NCBI GenBank assembly: GCA_023055505.1
Contig: JALIRH010000013.1
Location: forward strand, 7,130,001-7,194,000
Length of the DNA: 64,000 bases
Source: Callipepla californica brunnescens
Taxonomy: Eukaryota > Chordata > Aves > Galliformes > Odontophoridae
Direction: 5' to 3'
Shown here: one piece after another, positions 25,201-35,359 of the stretch
Numbering within the stretch: position 1 is the first letter of the stretch
Layout of the letters: the number at the start of each line of letters is the position of its first letter
The notes under the pieces: model-generated
Database searches by the model: none
What the model was told of the DNA's origin: nothing
Seen by the model: only the letters and a program-made list of their open reading frames with translations
Program-made: the position numbers and the translations under genes

Positions 25201-28200
25201 AAATGTATACCTTAGTTAACAACAATGCACAGCATCACACTGCAAAATGTGGTGCCCGTGCAGAGGCTCCCCTTATGTCTAACAGAGAATCCTTTTAAAT
25301 TCAAGATTACAATATGAATTAAAAAAAGAAAAAAGCAAACAGCATTTAAATACACAGAATACAGACTTACATTGACCAAGCCGAAGTAATGCTCATTCAC
25401 AGGGAACTGTTCAGGACCAATCTCTTTCTCCAAAGCTGAGGCATTGGCGCCCTGCAAAGAAATAAGTATGTTAGAGGAGGGAAAAAATCCCCCCAAACCC
25501 AACAAAAATCACACTACCACCACAGCAGCAATGAAGCTAGGGCAAGGAGCTTCTTCCATTAAGAAATAACATCTTGTGTTTCCCATGCTCTTGAAAACAA
25601 AATCAACATAACATCTTTTACTTCTTATAAAAGGCACCATACTTCCACGTAGAAATTGTACTCCACCAGGCAGGACTGCAGCAGGGCACTATCTCATCTA
25701 ACTGGAGGGATTCTTGTGTTTGATTGCAATTGGAAATTAACCACAGGAAAATTGCTCTCACTCAAGATTTTCAACTTACATTTAGTCAAGTGAGAAACAG
25801 AAATTAAGAAACTTGTTAGAAATAGAGAAACTTGTAACACACATGCACAGAACTTCTACACCTGGAGGACAGGAAACATGCAGGCTACAAATCCCACGAA
25901 AAAAAAGACATTTCTCTTCTGGTGATGTGGACTGCACCTTCATGACAAAACAAGGAGAATTCCCTCAATGAATCTATGGGGGAAAAAATCTGCATAAAAC
26001 TTTATTTCCACTGTAGTAATATCAACTGTGAAGCCGTATGTAAATCATGGCTATGTGATCTCTGCAGCCATCAGGTGCCATGTGATGCCTGCTTCTGCTG
26101 TCACCCTACTCATGGCAAGTCATGTTTGGGGCGTGTGAATAACTCAGACAGCTGCTTTCCACCAACTTCCCTTTGCCCTATGTAACTCACAGTGCACTCT
26201 GAACACGTGAAAGAAATTCATTACATCTTTCAATGTTGGTGCACTTTTTGAAGCTAAGCACGCTGTTGGGTATTTGCATTTCTATTAAAAATTCTTTTTG
26301 AAATAAACCTTACAATTTACACTAGAAATACTACCATTTTCCGAGTATTTTTTTTGTGGAGAGCACTGTGGACAGACAGGTGGAGCACAATTAGGAGAAA
26401 AGAATGGAAGGAAGAATTTTGAGACATTCCTCAGACTCTGCTCACTTGGCAGCACTTTGGCTTTGCTCATTTTCAATTAAGGAAGCTGGAGCTTTATAGG
26501 ACATTTCTGGATATATCCTGCCATCAATATAATGAGGATAGAACTTATTTTGTTATATAGGACCAAAAAACACTATGGCATACCCATACTGTCTTATTTA
26601 CTGCACAGAACAGGAATTAAAGAATGCCAACATTCTGGTTTCAATTTTAAATTGTCCAGATTCAGTGGTGAATGCATCTCACCTCATTTCCCCATGTTTT
26701 CAGTCCACCACTACTGTACAGCTGAGCTCCCACTTGGTATGAGATGCCTTCCCTCATACCACTCCATGCTGTTCTATAGTGTTCCTTGAACATCTTCCAA
26801 TTGCCCTCCACTGCTTGGTGCTGCACTGCACAGCTGTCTAAGCAGTTACCATTACTCAGTGGAGAAATCCAAGCACACTGGATTCTTGACTTCTGCTTTG
26901 AACACCCATAACTTTCTGAAAGCTGTGAACAGAGGTCCTACTGCACATGCATGTTGTCCTACAGGTTAAACACAAACTTCTCAGGAAAGTAACAATCAAT
27001 TCCTGAAGTCAGTAACATTTTTTTTAACTGGTATTTCAACCAATTCAACTACTATTCTGCTATTAATACAAGCATCAGGCAAGCAGAGATTAGAGATAAT
27101 TAAAGACAACACTGACACTGTATCAGAGATGAAACTAAGAAGTTAAAAAAAATCTAAGAAACTAAGAAGCAATTTACTTTAAGAGGAGGAATGGAAACTC
27201 TGTAGACAGATCTCCTGCATCAGATTTACAGGGAATTACATACATCAAAACCAAAACAAAATAAAACGAAGGAAAAAAAAAAAAACAAAAAACAAGAAAG
27301 ACTCAAATCTGAGTACCATTATAAATAAATAAATAAAAGACAGGTGCTGATATATTTACAAGCAGCAATTACACAGAAACATTTTGACGCATCAGTGCCA
27401 GATCAAGCAATTCCTCTCATCTGTCTATTCATCTCCCTCCACCCACTCCCTGCTCCCAACTACCTCTTTCTCCCTCCACAAAACAAACTACTTGTAAAGC
27501 TAAATTTCAAGCTTGCTATCTACTGTTAACAATTAAATATCTCAGTTAATCAGCCACGAAATCTAAGGTAACCAAGCATTCAGCTGCAATGTTTCTGATG
27601 TCTCTCATTACGGAGCATTTTACATTACAGACCAAAACCACACAAACCAAAATGAGACTCAAACTAATCGCACGGGGAACCAAAATGATAAAGTAGTCAC
27701 GAAGAGTTCTGAGGATGTCAATTCACAGGTTAAACACCATAAGATACTGAAAAGGCTCTAGGAAACATACATGCCTTTCATACCATGAAACCTTTGTTTT
27801 CAGACTGAAAGGTGTTATAAACATTTTCCCACTCCTGCTAAAATATTATTCCATCTGGATAATACTTGTGCTACAGATCACACAGATTCCTGCTCATAAG
27901 AAACAATACATGCTTCATAATTTTGGAAATATAGAAGACCTATTTCTCATGTAGAAGCAAAATCTAACCAAAGGGGTAAGCACCCAAAGCATGAGAATTC
28001 ATATTTGGTTATTTGAAGAATCAAGAGATGAAATTCTTCTGGCAGTCACAGAGAAACTGTTCTGCATCTTACAGCCGTTAGAGCATTTAAACCATAGAAA
28101 AATCAATACTGTTTTGCTAAGCTATGGTAGACATTGTGGGAGCAATAAAAATGTCAAGAAAGAAATCCCTAACAGATCACAATCAAATTTCCTTGGCATA

Positions 28201-31200
28201 TAAAAGCTAAGCAAATAATGCACAACAGAATACAGCTAGATGTGAAGTTTAATGTATGAGATTAGAATTGACTTCTCATTGCTAACATAAATCAAGTAAC
28301 TGCATCCTACAAAACCCCCTGATTTACACCCCCAGACATGCAGGAGGGCCATCCAAACACTGGAGGAAGGAACCGCTCTGCTATTCTGGCTCAGGAAGGG
28401 ATGATAAAGCTGTAGGTACATGCTAGCTCTGTAAGGGGAAAAGAAAACACAGATTTAGACAGCAGATAACTATCCTACCGGAAGAGCATCCCCCTAGCTT
28501 AACAAAAGTGGCAAGTAGACTCAACTAGACTCAGTGACCTGGGAATGTAACATTTCCATATTGGCAGAGGAAGTGACAGCTGAAGTTTCAGCAGTGTGAA
28601 ATCAAGATTTGTAATTATCATTTATTTAAATGTTGTCCCAAAGGTCGGCTGCACTTTGCTTCTAATGTCCCATATTCTATTTGCATCACCACCAGCAGAA
28701 CTGACTGAATCCAGAGCAAGCTGAGCCCAGTGGGCTTGCACGGTGCTGGCACTATCTGTCTAACAGCAGAAGGGAAAGCTGCCTGGCCCCTGGAGCCATT
28801 TTAGCAGTTCAGAACAGCAAGTACTGATAACAATGGCCAAGAAAATCCCAATAGCATGAAGACAATAAAACATTCTCTCTTGTATCTGCAGTACTTCTAT
28901 TTTGTGGATATTGTATCTTACTAAATTAATTGATAAATAAATAGGGAGCTTTCCAAGAACCCTGTTTGTTGAAATCCAGCAGAGAAGACAAAGAACATCC
29001 TTTAAAAAGATCCAGCACAGCTCTGGTTTTAACCGAATATCCCCTCAAAAGAGAGCCGACCTATGAAGTCCTCCAACTTGAAGCTGTGAATTGCTTTCTG
29101 TACAGCAGAGAAACCTTTACTTCCAGTCAGATGCATTATGCAAGGGAAAGAACATTGATGGACTCCTGTATCCCTGTGCTGCCATAGACACCAACAGTGT
29201 TAGGCAGAGCTGGAAAGGAGGCCTGGAGCTTCAGAGCTCTTCTAAAGCCATCACCCAACAGCTGGGAGTCATTAAATACAGCAGTGCAGGGTAGAACACT
29301 AGCTGTGGTCAGCACAAGAAGGAAATCCACGTGCCCAGCACCCACACGACTTGTGCCTCAACTTACAGCTTTATCCTCTTCAGTACCATGATTACATACA
29401 TATATTTTAAACTAAAATTAAGTCTGCATAACTCAGCTGCAAATAAAAGGACTATGAGTGAGGAACAAGCTACATTACAGGTCAAAACTTTGATTCTGAA
29501 CTACCAAGGTTCATGCTTCCACCTGTAAGTACCTGCTTCCTGCAGCTCAGAAGGTAATGGTACAGGTGACCAAAGCAGAGCTGTGCTATCCTGCCAGGCA
29601 CGCTGGCACATCTCCTGAGCACGAAGCAGCCACTGCCACAGCTTTGGTAAGAAAAGCATCAAAATTAGCACAGTGCTGGGCCAGTGTCCTTGCCGTTATT
29701 CAGCTCCTGTCAAAAATAATCAGGCCACTGCTGTACTGGCTGCCTGGGCAAACAAGGGGAAAAAAAGCCATAAAGTGAATTTCTTGCGCATATCCATAAG
29801 ACTAATCACTATCAATGAGCCAGAGAAAATCACCTGATTTAAAACACTCTCCGTGCACGGCTCCATACAATCTATAGAAGATACAGCCTTTCTTCTAATA
29901 TAAATTTCTTACTACTTTTTCAGCTCAGTGCAGAATATTAATTCCAACATTTTATGCTTTTTATACAAACCTTTCATCCTTCTCCCACTGCAATTAGTAC
30001 CATTTGGCTCGGATGAAGTAATTAAGGCACTGCAACATAGGTTACATCTAAACTCCCACAGCTGCGTGGGCCAGCTGGCGGAGCAGCCTGCTGTGATGTA
30101 CCAGCTCGGGCTCTGCACCAGACTAACTCAGCCTCTGGACTGGAACCCACTGATTCCCACTGAGTGCAAAGCACACACCTGCCTGCAAAAGGCATTTCTC
30201 TTCAACAAAGGCAAAACAAACTGCTAATCTTGAAAGGAGCACGTGTAAGCATCACTTCACCAAACTTCACTCTGAAAACGCACATGGTGCACACAGCAAA
30301 GGCTCTGCAGGGGGCAGGAAGGGGGCAAAGCTCACTGAGCATGCTGGTACAGGGCTGTGGAGAACACTGTGAAATTACAAAATAGTGTTTCAAAACAGAC
30401 TCGCAACTGCCAAGTGTTCCAAACCTTATGTACAGTTCTAATTAAAGTGTTTTTAAATAAATTAGAGAGCTTTGTAAGTTGTCTTACGTATATGTTTATT
30501 CGATCAGGAGCTGGTCTTGCAAGGTCCACAGGATCTGTGCCTCACTCACCAAGGTACAGCAAGTCACACACTTGTGACATTCTGTAATTCCATGCTCATT
30601 ACATTTAAACAGCTAAAGCAGGTGCCAGCTAAAAGAACATAAGGAAAGGATGCTGGATTGAGGGTAGGAAGTACAGAAGCAACAGATTAGAGCCTTGACC
30701 TTTGTAACGTGGCACTGCAAGCAACCCACTTCCCCCTCAGCCACTGTGTCCAAGCTCACCTCAGTGCTCACAGCCACACATCCACCTGCAAAGAGCTCCA
30801 CAAGGCTCCTCTCAGGTGACCCAGTAAGATAAGTAAGAGCAGACCATAAAAAGTGAGGCTGTGGGTGCTGACAGAAGGCTGTACAGGTTAAAGAGGCACA
30901 GAGGTATGGCAGTGGAATCCAGACACAGGGCCCATTGGTGTGCACATGCTTTCAGATGCCATCTGAATGTGTATGTAAGCACCACGGGGTGCGAGAGCCT
31001 GGGAGGAGAGATTTCTAGCAAAAGTGCAACCAAAGAACCAAAACATGATGACCTACAACACCCCTTGCTTCAGCTACAAGTCCAGGAATCTCCTCAGCTG
31101 GCTTCTTGAACTACTGGCACTGTGTTTTAGTATCTTTTCCAGCGTAGTCACACTTAATATTTCAAGTCATAGCAGCTCCTGCAGTACACGTCCCCTACTA

Positions 31201-34200
31201 TAATAACTTCAAGGAACCATAATCTGCCCACAGTTTCCTTAATACTCAATGATGCAAGAGTTACATTCTCTTATTTTCCCAAGGACAGCGAAGCCACAAA
31301 ATCTTTTAAGTTTATAAACAATCTGAGGTCAAAACAGGCAACCAGGCAGCAGAAAGACTCATCCATGTGGTAGCTCAGGGTTGCTGCACACCACCCTGCA
31401 GGTCACCAAAAGGAAACCAGCACACAACCCACGTGTGCTGGCTGTTAGCTGCAGGCTGTGTGCCCACCTGGCACACCCCTGTGAGTCCAGGATCCAGAGA
31501 CTGCATCCATGACTACCTGTTGTACACAGCTTAAACTAGAGCACTGGCAAAAAACCCTGCAAGAAGTGACCTATTAACTGCTCTGCAAAAGGTTTCATCT
31601 CCTCCTCTCTTCCCCAAAATAAAGCAGGTTATTCTCAAGCTGAGCACTAAGGGCAAATATGAGCATTTGCCTAACAAGTCAATAAAGAAGCACTGCTGGA
31701 ATCAGAAGTCTGCTTTGCTAGCTCTGCTTTTATCCTCCCTTCTTTCCACTTCCTCAGTGATACCTGCTGTAAATGCTTTTTCTCTGATAAAGCTAAAACA
31801 GACTTCTAAAACTACAGGTGAAACTGCTGTAAGCAAGGATTGTACAGCAGTGACATGAAAGCCCTGCTTGGGTTGCATAATGTAAGTTATTCAGATGGTA
31901 AATGGAAACACACAACTTCAAATGATTCTACCATCTCTTCTCTAACACTGAAGTTCATAATCATAACCATGCTGTCCTGATTCAGAGGAGCAGAATAGGA
32001 CTCCCACCAATTTGTAAACAGGGTTTGAGCTCTTCATCAGGCATGTCTTACTGGTTTAGCGAACAATTAGACACGAATTGAAGGGAAGCATCCCTCATTA
32101 GCTTACCAGGAAACATCAATACTTTTATTAACAGTTTAACTGCTAGTTTTGTGAGAAGTCTGCAGTAACGAGGAACAGATCAGCTCCATGCCTCATGCTT
32201 TGATTCATGCTACTGTTCTGGCTTGCTTATCCAGACAAAAAAAAAAAAAAAAGAAAGAAAAGGTTTAAAAGGTTTTGTCAGTACAATAAAACAACCTGAT
32301 CCCTGAGTCAAAAGCCCAGCTGCATGCTGACTGTCACAGCCCCCGGGTACAGCAGCGTACCCGGATCAGATGACACAGTCAGACTATGGGAAGTCAGCTC
32401 TCCTTCCTCTTGCTCAGGAGTGGATTTGCATCAGTCCACAACTGTGCATATGCCACAAGGCTACAAATACACCGGCTTAAATATACTTTTGAAACAAGAG
32501 CTATGCATCTTCCATGGAGCAAAAGGTGAGGAGGTATAGAAAAAAAAGCCTCAACAGTGCTTTCTCCCAGTTTGCCTCACAATCATTAGCAAAGACCACG
32601 AAAACTCCTAGTGTCCATAATAAAGACAAGTGCTGAGAAACAAAACTGAGCCACAGGGGCAGAGCAGAGAAATGGAGCTTCAATTGGTAGCCCCTGGCCA
32701 CAGATGTGTTGTGCCATACAGTGCCCACATCCTAACCAAGCAATGAGCCATACTCGAATTAACATGTGTTTTCCCATGGCTTTCCAATCTTTGCAATGCC
32801 AGAGTTGCCACACAAATGTTACGCAAGTGCTGAAAGAGGGACTGTGCTCATATGCAGTAAATGCATTGATCAGGAGGCACAGGAGAGGTGATCCACACTA
32901 CAAAAACCTGGAAGTTATCTTAGGGAGGGGGATCTAATTAAAGCTGTAACTATGTTACCGTCCAGTAATGAGTTCAGGCATTCAATTTATGTTTTAAAGA
33001 GAGACTGCAGAACAGAGGGATCTGGGAGCGTCCTAAAGCCACGCTTTGACCCAGTATGAGGTGCAGGCAAGGAGTGGGACTGTTGGAAAAAGCTGTGTAT
33101 TTTATTAAACACATGTAAAGTACTGTGCAAACAGTACGTATTAGCATAACCCTGAAGAAAGCAGTTTCCCAGGGGGACTTTGTTAAGTAATTAAATGATT
33201 TTATAAAGACAGCTTTGAGTTTTTATATTCACATCACGACGAGGCAAACAGCATTTCTTACTGGACATTAAGTATATGGAAATAAAGAGATTTGCTTTTA
33301 AAACGCAGTACCCAGAACCTCACATTTCATGTGCTGGCTGAAGAAAAAGTACGGTGAGATGTCAGCAAGTCCATCCAAGCTGTATATGCACCTACAACGC
33401 CCATACTGGAAACATTGGCAACATCTGATGAAATGGCTCTACCAAAAAGTTGGAAGCAGATTTCTCTACAGGACAAAGAAGAGTACCTAGTGCCAGCAGC
33501 TCTGCTCATGGCTTTCTGAAGAGAAATGAAACAGTAACTTCGGCAGGCAAAACAGAAACAGTAAGGAGAAGCTGCTTCCCCAAAGCTGTAATTGGATGAA
33601 AACACGCACTGTTAAACATCTTCTTTAGGAGAAAAAACAGTACTTCAAAATGGAGCTTGACAGGCTACAAGTGCAGCTTCGCTTTCATCTAGCATCCCAA
33701 CCAAAATGAGAGATGAGGTGCAAAACTGAATACATATAGTCACAGTCCCTAAAAACAAATACAAACTCTTAAATGATTATATCCAGGTTTAACTCTGCAC
33801 TCATAGGAAATGCACTGCCTTATGTTCCTCGTGTTAACCTAAGGCTCAGTCGGCTGATCCCAGGAATGCATCCCAAACACTGCGTGGGACTGAGTCAATG
33901 CCTGCCTCTGGGGTACAGAGCTCCACATGAAGCCACGATCCAGCTACCTCCCATGCCCTTAATTTCACCAGTGTGAAGTATCACTGTGCCTCTCCAGCCA
34001 TTGGGCCACAGCACCACTGCATTGAGTTCATTTTCATCTTAAGTTACTCAGAGCTGTGGGCCAGCATCACCGTCCCCAGCGATGTTCAAGAACCACAGAG
34101 GTGTGGCACTGAGGGACATGGTCAGTGGGCACGAGGGGATGGGTCGACAGCTGGACTCGGTCATTTTAGCGGTCTTTTCCACTAGACAGAGGGAAGCCCT

Positions 34201-34940
34201 ATGGCCTTCACACAGCTCTGAGGTCACTCTTTGCAAACTGCTGCACCGGAGTCTTTGTAACACTGCAGCCCAGGACCTGGTTTGCTGCTGTAATCACATG
34301 AGATATTAAAATGAAGTCTGCTTAGAATAATAGAGACATGGGACTGCAAAACCCAAATACCTACAGCTGTGTGCCCTCAGCCCGGTCCCGTGCTAAAGTT
34401 GGGCCATTCACCCCTACCCATAGCGATTAACCTCCCCCGGACTGGGCTCCCCACACTGACGGTGATGCGTTTGGGCGGTGTATCACCAACACGAGGTGGT
34501 TCCGTGCTATGACTCAGCCGTGCCTGCTGCCAGACGAACCCCTCGCTGGCCTCCGCTTAGGCAGCGAAGAAACCTCATTAAAAAATCTGCATAATCACGC
34601 AATTACGAGTCTCCCTCTCGCTGGGTTTTCATCAGCAATACGAACGATACCCTGCTACGTGCGTCCGAGCAGAACGATACGTCATTAACCAGCACAGTAA
34701 CCTGAAGTTGAGCTGCACATCGCAAGAAACGCTACGATCTCAGGCGGGAAGAGAGCTCACAGCCGCTCCCCTCAGCTACCCCGCGCAGCGCCCACCTGCC
34801 CGACATCCGGGCCTCCTCGCCCCTCAGCGCGCCCGGACTCGGGCTCCTCATCCGCCGCAGCCCCCGCAGGCCGGCCCCGCCGCGCCGCTCACCATGGTAC
34901 AGATGGAGGCGAGTCTCCGGACCGTCATCAGTACGTCCAT
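10194..34940 (-). CDS. USP12-like: USP12/USP46-family ubiquitin C-terminal hydrolase, nine exons, complete
   Basis: This is a cysteine deubiquitinase. Family members need WDR48 (UAF1) and WDR20 for activity and act on monoubiquitinated histones and signalling proteins. Coding exons (minus strand, high to low): 34893-34940, 25371-25451, 20909-21122, 19751-19977, 18638-18714, 17700-17783, 16858-17055, 14869-14947, 10194-10295. All introns are GT-AG and the phases join exactly to 369 aa (human USP12 is 370). The catalytic Cys48 lies in 'FGNTCYCN', the His in 'GPNRGHY' (about 316) and the Asp in 'LLFDDDIVE' (about 332). Zinc-finger pairs are CLNC (185/188) and CEQC (232/235). The start is MDVLMTV, parallel to USP12's longer N-terminus (USP46 begins at the second Met). 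Exons 2, 5 and 9 look identical to USP12. The variable insert (about 143-170) and several exon 3, 6, 7 and 8 residues are USP46-like. It is either diverged USP12 or a separate paralogue. Confidence 0.96.
10296..14868 (-). other. USP12-like intron 8
   Basis: AT-rich, with no recognised repeat copy or exon. Runs of A and T at 11768-11779 and 11903-11950. The open frames inside look random. Confidence 0.7.
14869..14947 (-). CDS. USP12-like: USP12-like coding exon 8 (catalytic His and Asp)
   Basis: Encodes [20 protein letters not shown] then DDDIVE. It holds the catalytic His and the Asp. Acceptor CTGGCAG, donor [15 protein letters not shown] is the USP46 form; USP12 has IAIVKSHDF. Confidence 0.95.
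14948..16857 (-). other. USP12-like intron 7, with a CR1 tail
   Basis: AT-rich intron that contains one short CR1 3' end (16188-16272). No other feature recognised. Confidence 0.7.
16188..16272 (+). mobile_element. CR1 LINE 3' terminus in intron 7
   Basis: 'tggttggacttgatgatctt', 'gaaggtctttttcaacctga', then 'attctatgattctttgattct', the direct-repeat end typical of CR1. Plus orientation, so antisense to the USP12-like gene. Only the last about 85 bases remain. Confidence 0.88.
16858..17055 (-). CDS. USP12-like: USP12-like coding exon 7
   Basis: 65 codons, [20 protein letters not shown] to [11 protein letters not shown], plus two bases of Ser. Acceptor GGTTCAG, donor GTATGT. Only the Arg in MRVKK (USP46 state) differs from USP12 as I know it. 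Confidence 0.96.
17700..17783 (-). CDS. USP12-like: USP12-like coding exon 6 (second zinc pair)
   Basis: Encodes [20 protein letters not shown] to KQEAQK, flanked by two split Arg codons. Contains CEQC of the zinc finger. The acceptor is TTTTCAG and the donor GTAAGG. GFSN and EYKYY are USP12-type, and QEAQK is USP46-type. Confidence 0.94.
18638..18714 (-). CDS. USP12-like: USP12-like coding exon 5
   Basis: Short exon encoding [16 protein letters not shown] to THCL plus two bases of Arg. The acceptor ends TTTTCAAG (AAG rather than CAG) and the donor is GTAAAT. Too short to show as a stand-alone open frame, but unmistakable by homology. Confidence 0.94.
19751..19977 (-). CDS. USP12-like: USP12-like coding exon 4 (Cys-box linker and first zinc pair)
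   Basis: Covers [20 protein letters not shown], the variable linker and [11 protein letters not shown], with acceptor TTTTCAG and donor GTACGT. The linker is the most diverged part of the protein. Its [12 protein letters not shown] and CLNCE resemble USP46, and [12 protein letters not shown] resembles neither. Confidence 0.95.
20909..21122 (-). CDS. USP12-like: USP12-like coding exon 3 (catalytic Cys)
   Basis: Begins [10 protein letters not shown] with the nucleophile Cys48 and ends RLRKEN plus the first base of Glu (phase 1). The acceptor is TTTAACCAG and the donor GTAAAT. '[11 protein letters not shown]' has the USP46-type Ser, while '[10 protein letters not shown]' is USP12-type. Confidence 0.96.
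22319..22590 (+). mobile_element. CR1 LINE fragment in intron 2
   Basis: CR1 3'-region signature 'gaaggggaccgacccttta', 'gcagtgataggacaatggg', 'gaggcactggcacaggttgc', 'tgctcactgcagggggttgg'. It stops before the terminal repeats. Plus orientation. It resembles the copy at 58627-59262. Confidence 0.9.
22918..23165 (-). mobile_element. CR1 LINE 3' fragment, inverted, in intron 2
   Basis: Begins 'catagaatcattaaggtagg', the reverse complement of a CR1 tail, then 'cacctccagggagtgacctc', 'ggcagcctgtgccagcacaa', 'gaagaaattcttcctattat'. Minus orientation, the same sense as the USP12-like transcript. Confidence 0.9.
24841..24862 (+). repeat. A22 homopolymer
   Basis: Uninterrupted A-run within intron 2. 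No retroposed gene is evident beside it. Confidence 0.95.
25371..25451 (-). CDS. USP12-like: USP12-like coding exon 2
   Basis: 27 codons from [12 protein letters not shown] to EHYFGLVN, with acceptor TTTGCAG and donor GTAAGT, both phase 0. The residues KEIG and PVNEHY are the USP12 states rather than USP46's. Confidence 0.95.
32343..32364. repeat. Perfect 8-bp inverted repeat with 6-nt loop
   Basis: CCGGGTAC and GTACCCGG are separated by AGCAGC. The stem is GC-rich in otherwise AT-rich intron sequence. Confidence 0.8.
34083..34190 (+). mobile_element. CR1 LINE 3'-end fragment
   Basis: 'aggtgtggcactgagggaca', 'tggtcagtgggcacgagggg', 'ggactcggtcattttagcgg', 'tcttttcca' follow the CR1 3' end in order. 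Plus orientation, in intron 1 about 0.7 kb from exon 1. Confidence 0.82.
34893..34940 (-). CDS. USP12-like: USP12-like coding exon 1
   Basis: It encodes 16 residues, [16 protein letters not shown], and ends after the ATG of Met16 at a GTGAGC donor (phase 0). The frame is open upstream to an ATG at 35081, but the initiator matches the family start. It lies in the CpG-island promoter. Confidence 0.93.
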
Positions 34941-34990
34941 CCGACCGGCGCGGCCCCGCGCCCCTCCGCCGGCCGCACCGCCGCCGCCAT
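34928..34990 (-). CDS. Possible overlapping upstream ORF of the USP12-like mRNA
   Basis: The ATG inside the YY1-type motif (34988-34990) opens a 20-codon frame (MAAAVRPAEGRG...) ending TGA at 34928-34930. It overlaps the main start codon out of frame, finishing 13 bases into the main coding sequence. It matters only if transcription starts upstream of 34990, which is unproven. No conserved peptide is recognised; any role would be translational control. Confidence 0.35.
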   Translation of the reverse strand: MAAAVRPAEGRGAAPVGWTY

Positions 34991-35206
34991 GTTGGGACGC
35001 AGCCGCCCGACTGACAGGGCCAGCCGGGACGGGGTGGCGCGGCCGCCAAATGGGGCCGGGCGCCGCCGGTGCGCTGCTCAAAGAGGGCCGGGCTGCGCTG
35101 CGCGCAGCGCGTCCTTCCGTTCCGACGCAACGAGCTGTGGAGATTCTGATTCAGGCTGGGAATTGGGAAACGTTTCTCTGCAGAAAGAGTGGTGCTCGCA
35201 CCCACG

Positions 35207-35359
35207 GGGGGTGGCGGGGTCACCGTGCCTGGAAGTGTGCAAGAACTGCGGGGATGTGGTACTTTGCGACATGGTTAGTGGGCAGTATCAGTGGTAGGCA
35301 GACAATTGAGCTGGATGATCTTAGAGCTCTTTCCCAACCTTGGTGTTTCTGTGATTCAA
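35207..35359 (+). mobile_element. CR1 LINE 3'-end fragment upstream of the USP12-like promoter
   Basis: 'tgcaagaactgcggggatgt', 'ggtactttgcgacatggtta', 'gagctggatgatcttagagc', 'tctttcccaaccttggtgtt', 'tctgtgatt' show the CR1 3' end in plus orientation. It adjoins the CpG island about 270 bp from exon 1. Confidence 0.88.

Larger units (their letters stand above)
21123..25370 (-). other. USP12-like intron 2, with two CR1 copies
   Basis: A 4.2 kb intron holding two CR1 fragments in opposite orientations (22319-22590 and 22918-23165) and an A22 run. Otherwise unremarkable AT-rich sequence. Confidence 0.7.
25452..34892 (-). other. USP12-like intron 1
   Basis: The largest intron (9.4 kb). It contains an A-rich run (32237-32252), a perfect GC-rich inverted repeat (32343-32364) and a CR1 3' end (34083-34190). 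No additional coding exon is recognised. As a long first intron it is the usual place for enhancers, but none can be shown here. Confidence 0.7.
34780..35120 (-). promoter_or_regulatory. CpG-island promoter of the USP12-like gene with a YY1-type site
   Basis: GC- and CpG-rich block around exon 1. On the minus strand CAACATGGCGGCGG (34983-34994 and beyond) fits the YY1 consensus AAnATGGCGGC. It sits about 45 bases upstream of the start codon, a placement typical of YY1 sites close to transcription starts of CpG-island genes. No TATA box is seen. Confidence 0.65.

Noticed and set aside
34941..35081. In-frame upstream extension of the USP12-like protein to an ATG at 35081
   Set aside because: The extension is GC-rich and unlike any USP12/USP46 N-terminus, whereas MDVLMTV matches the family start.
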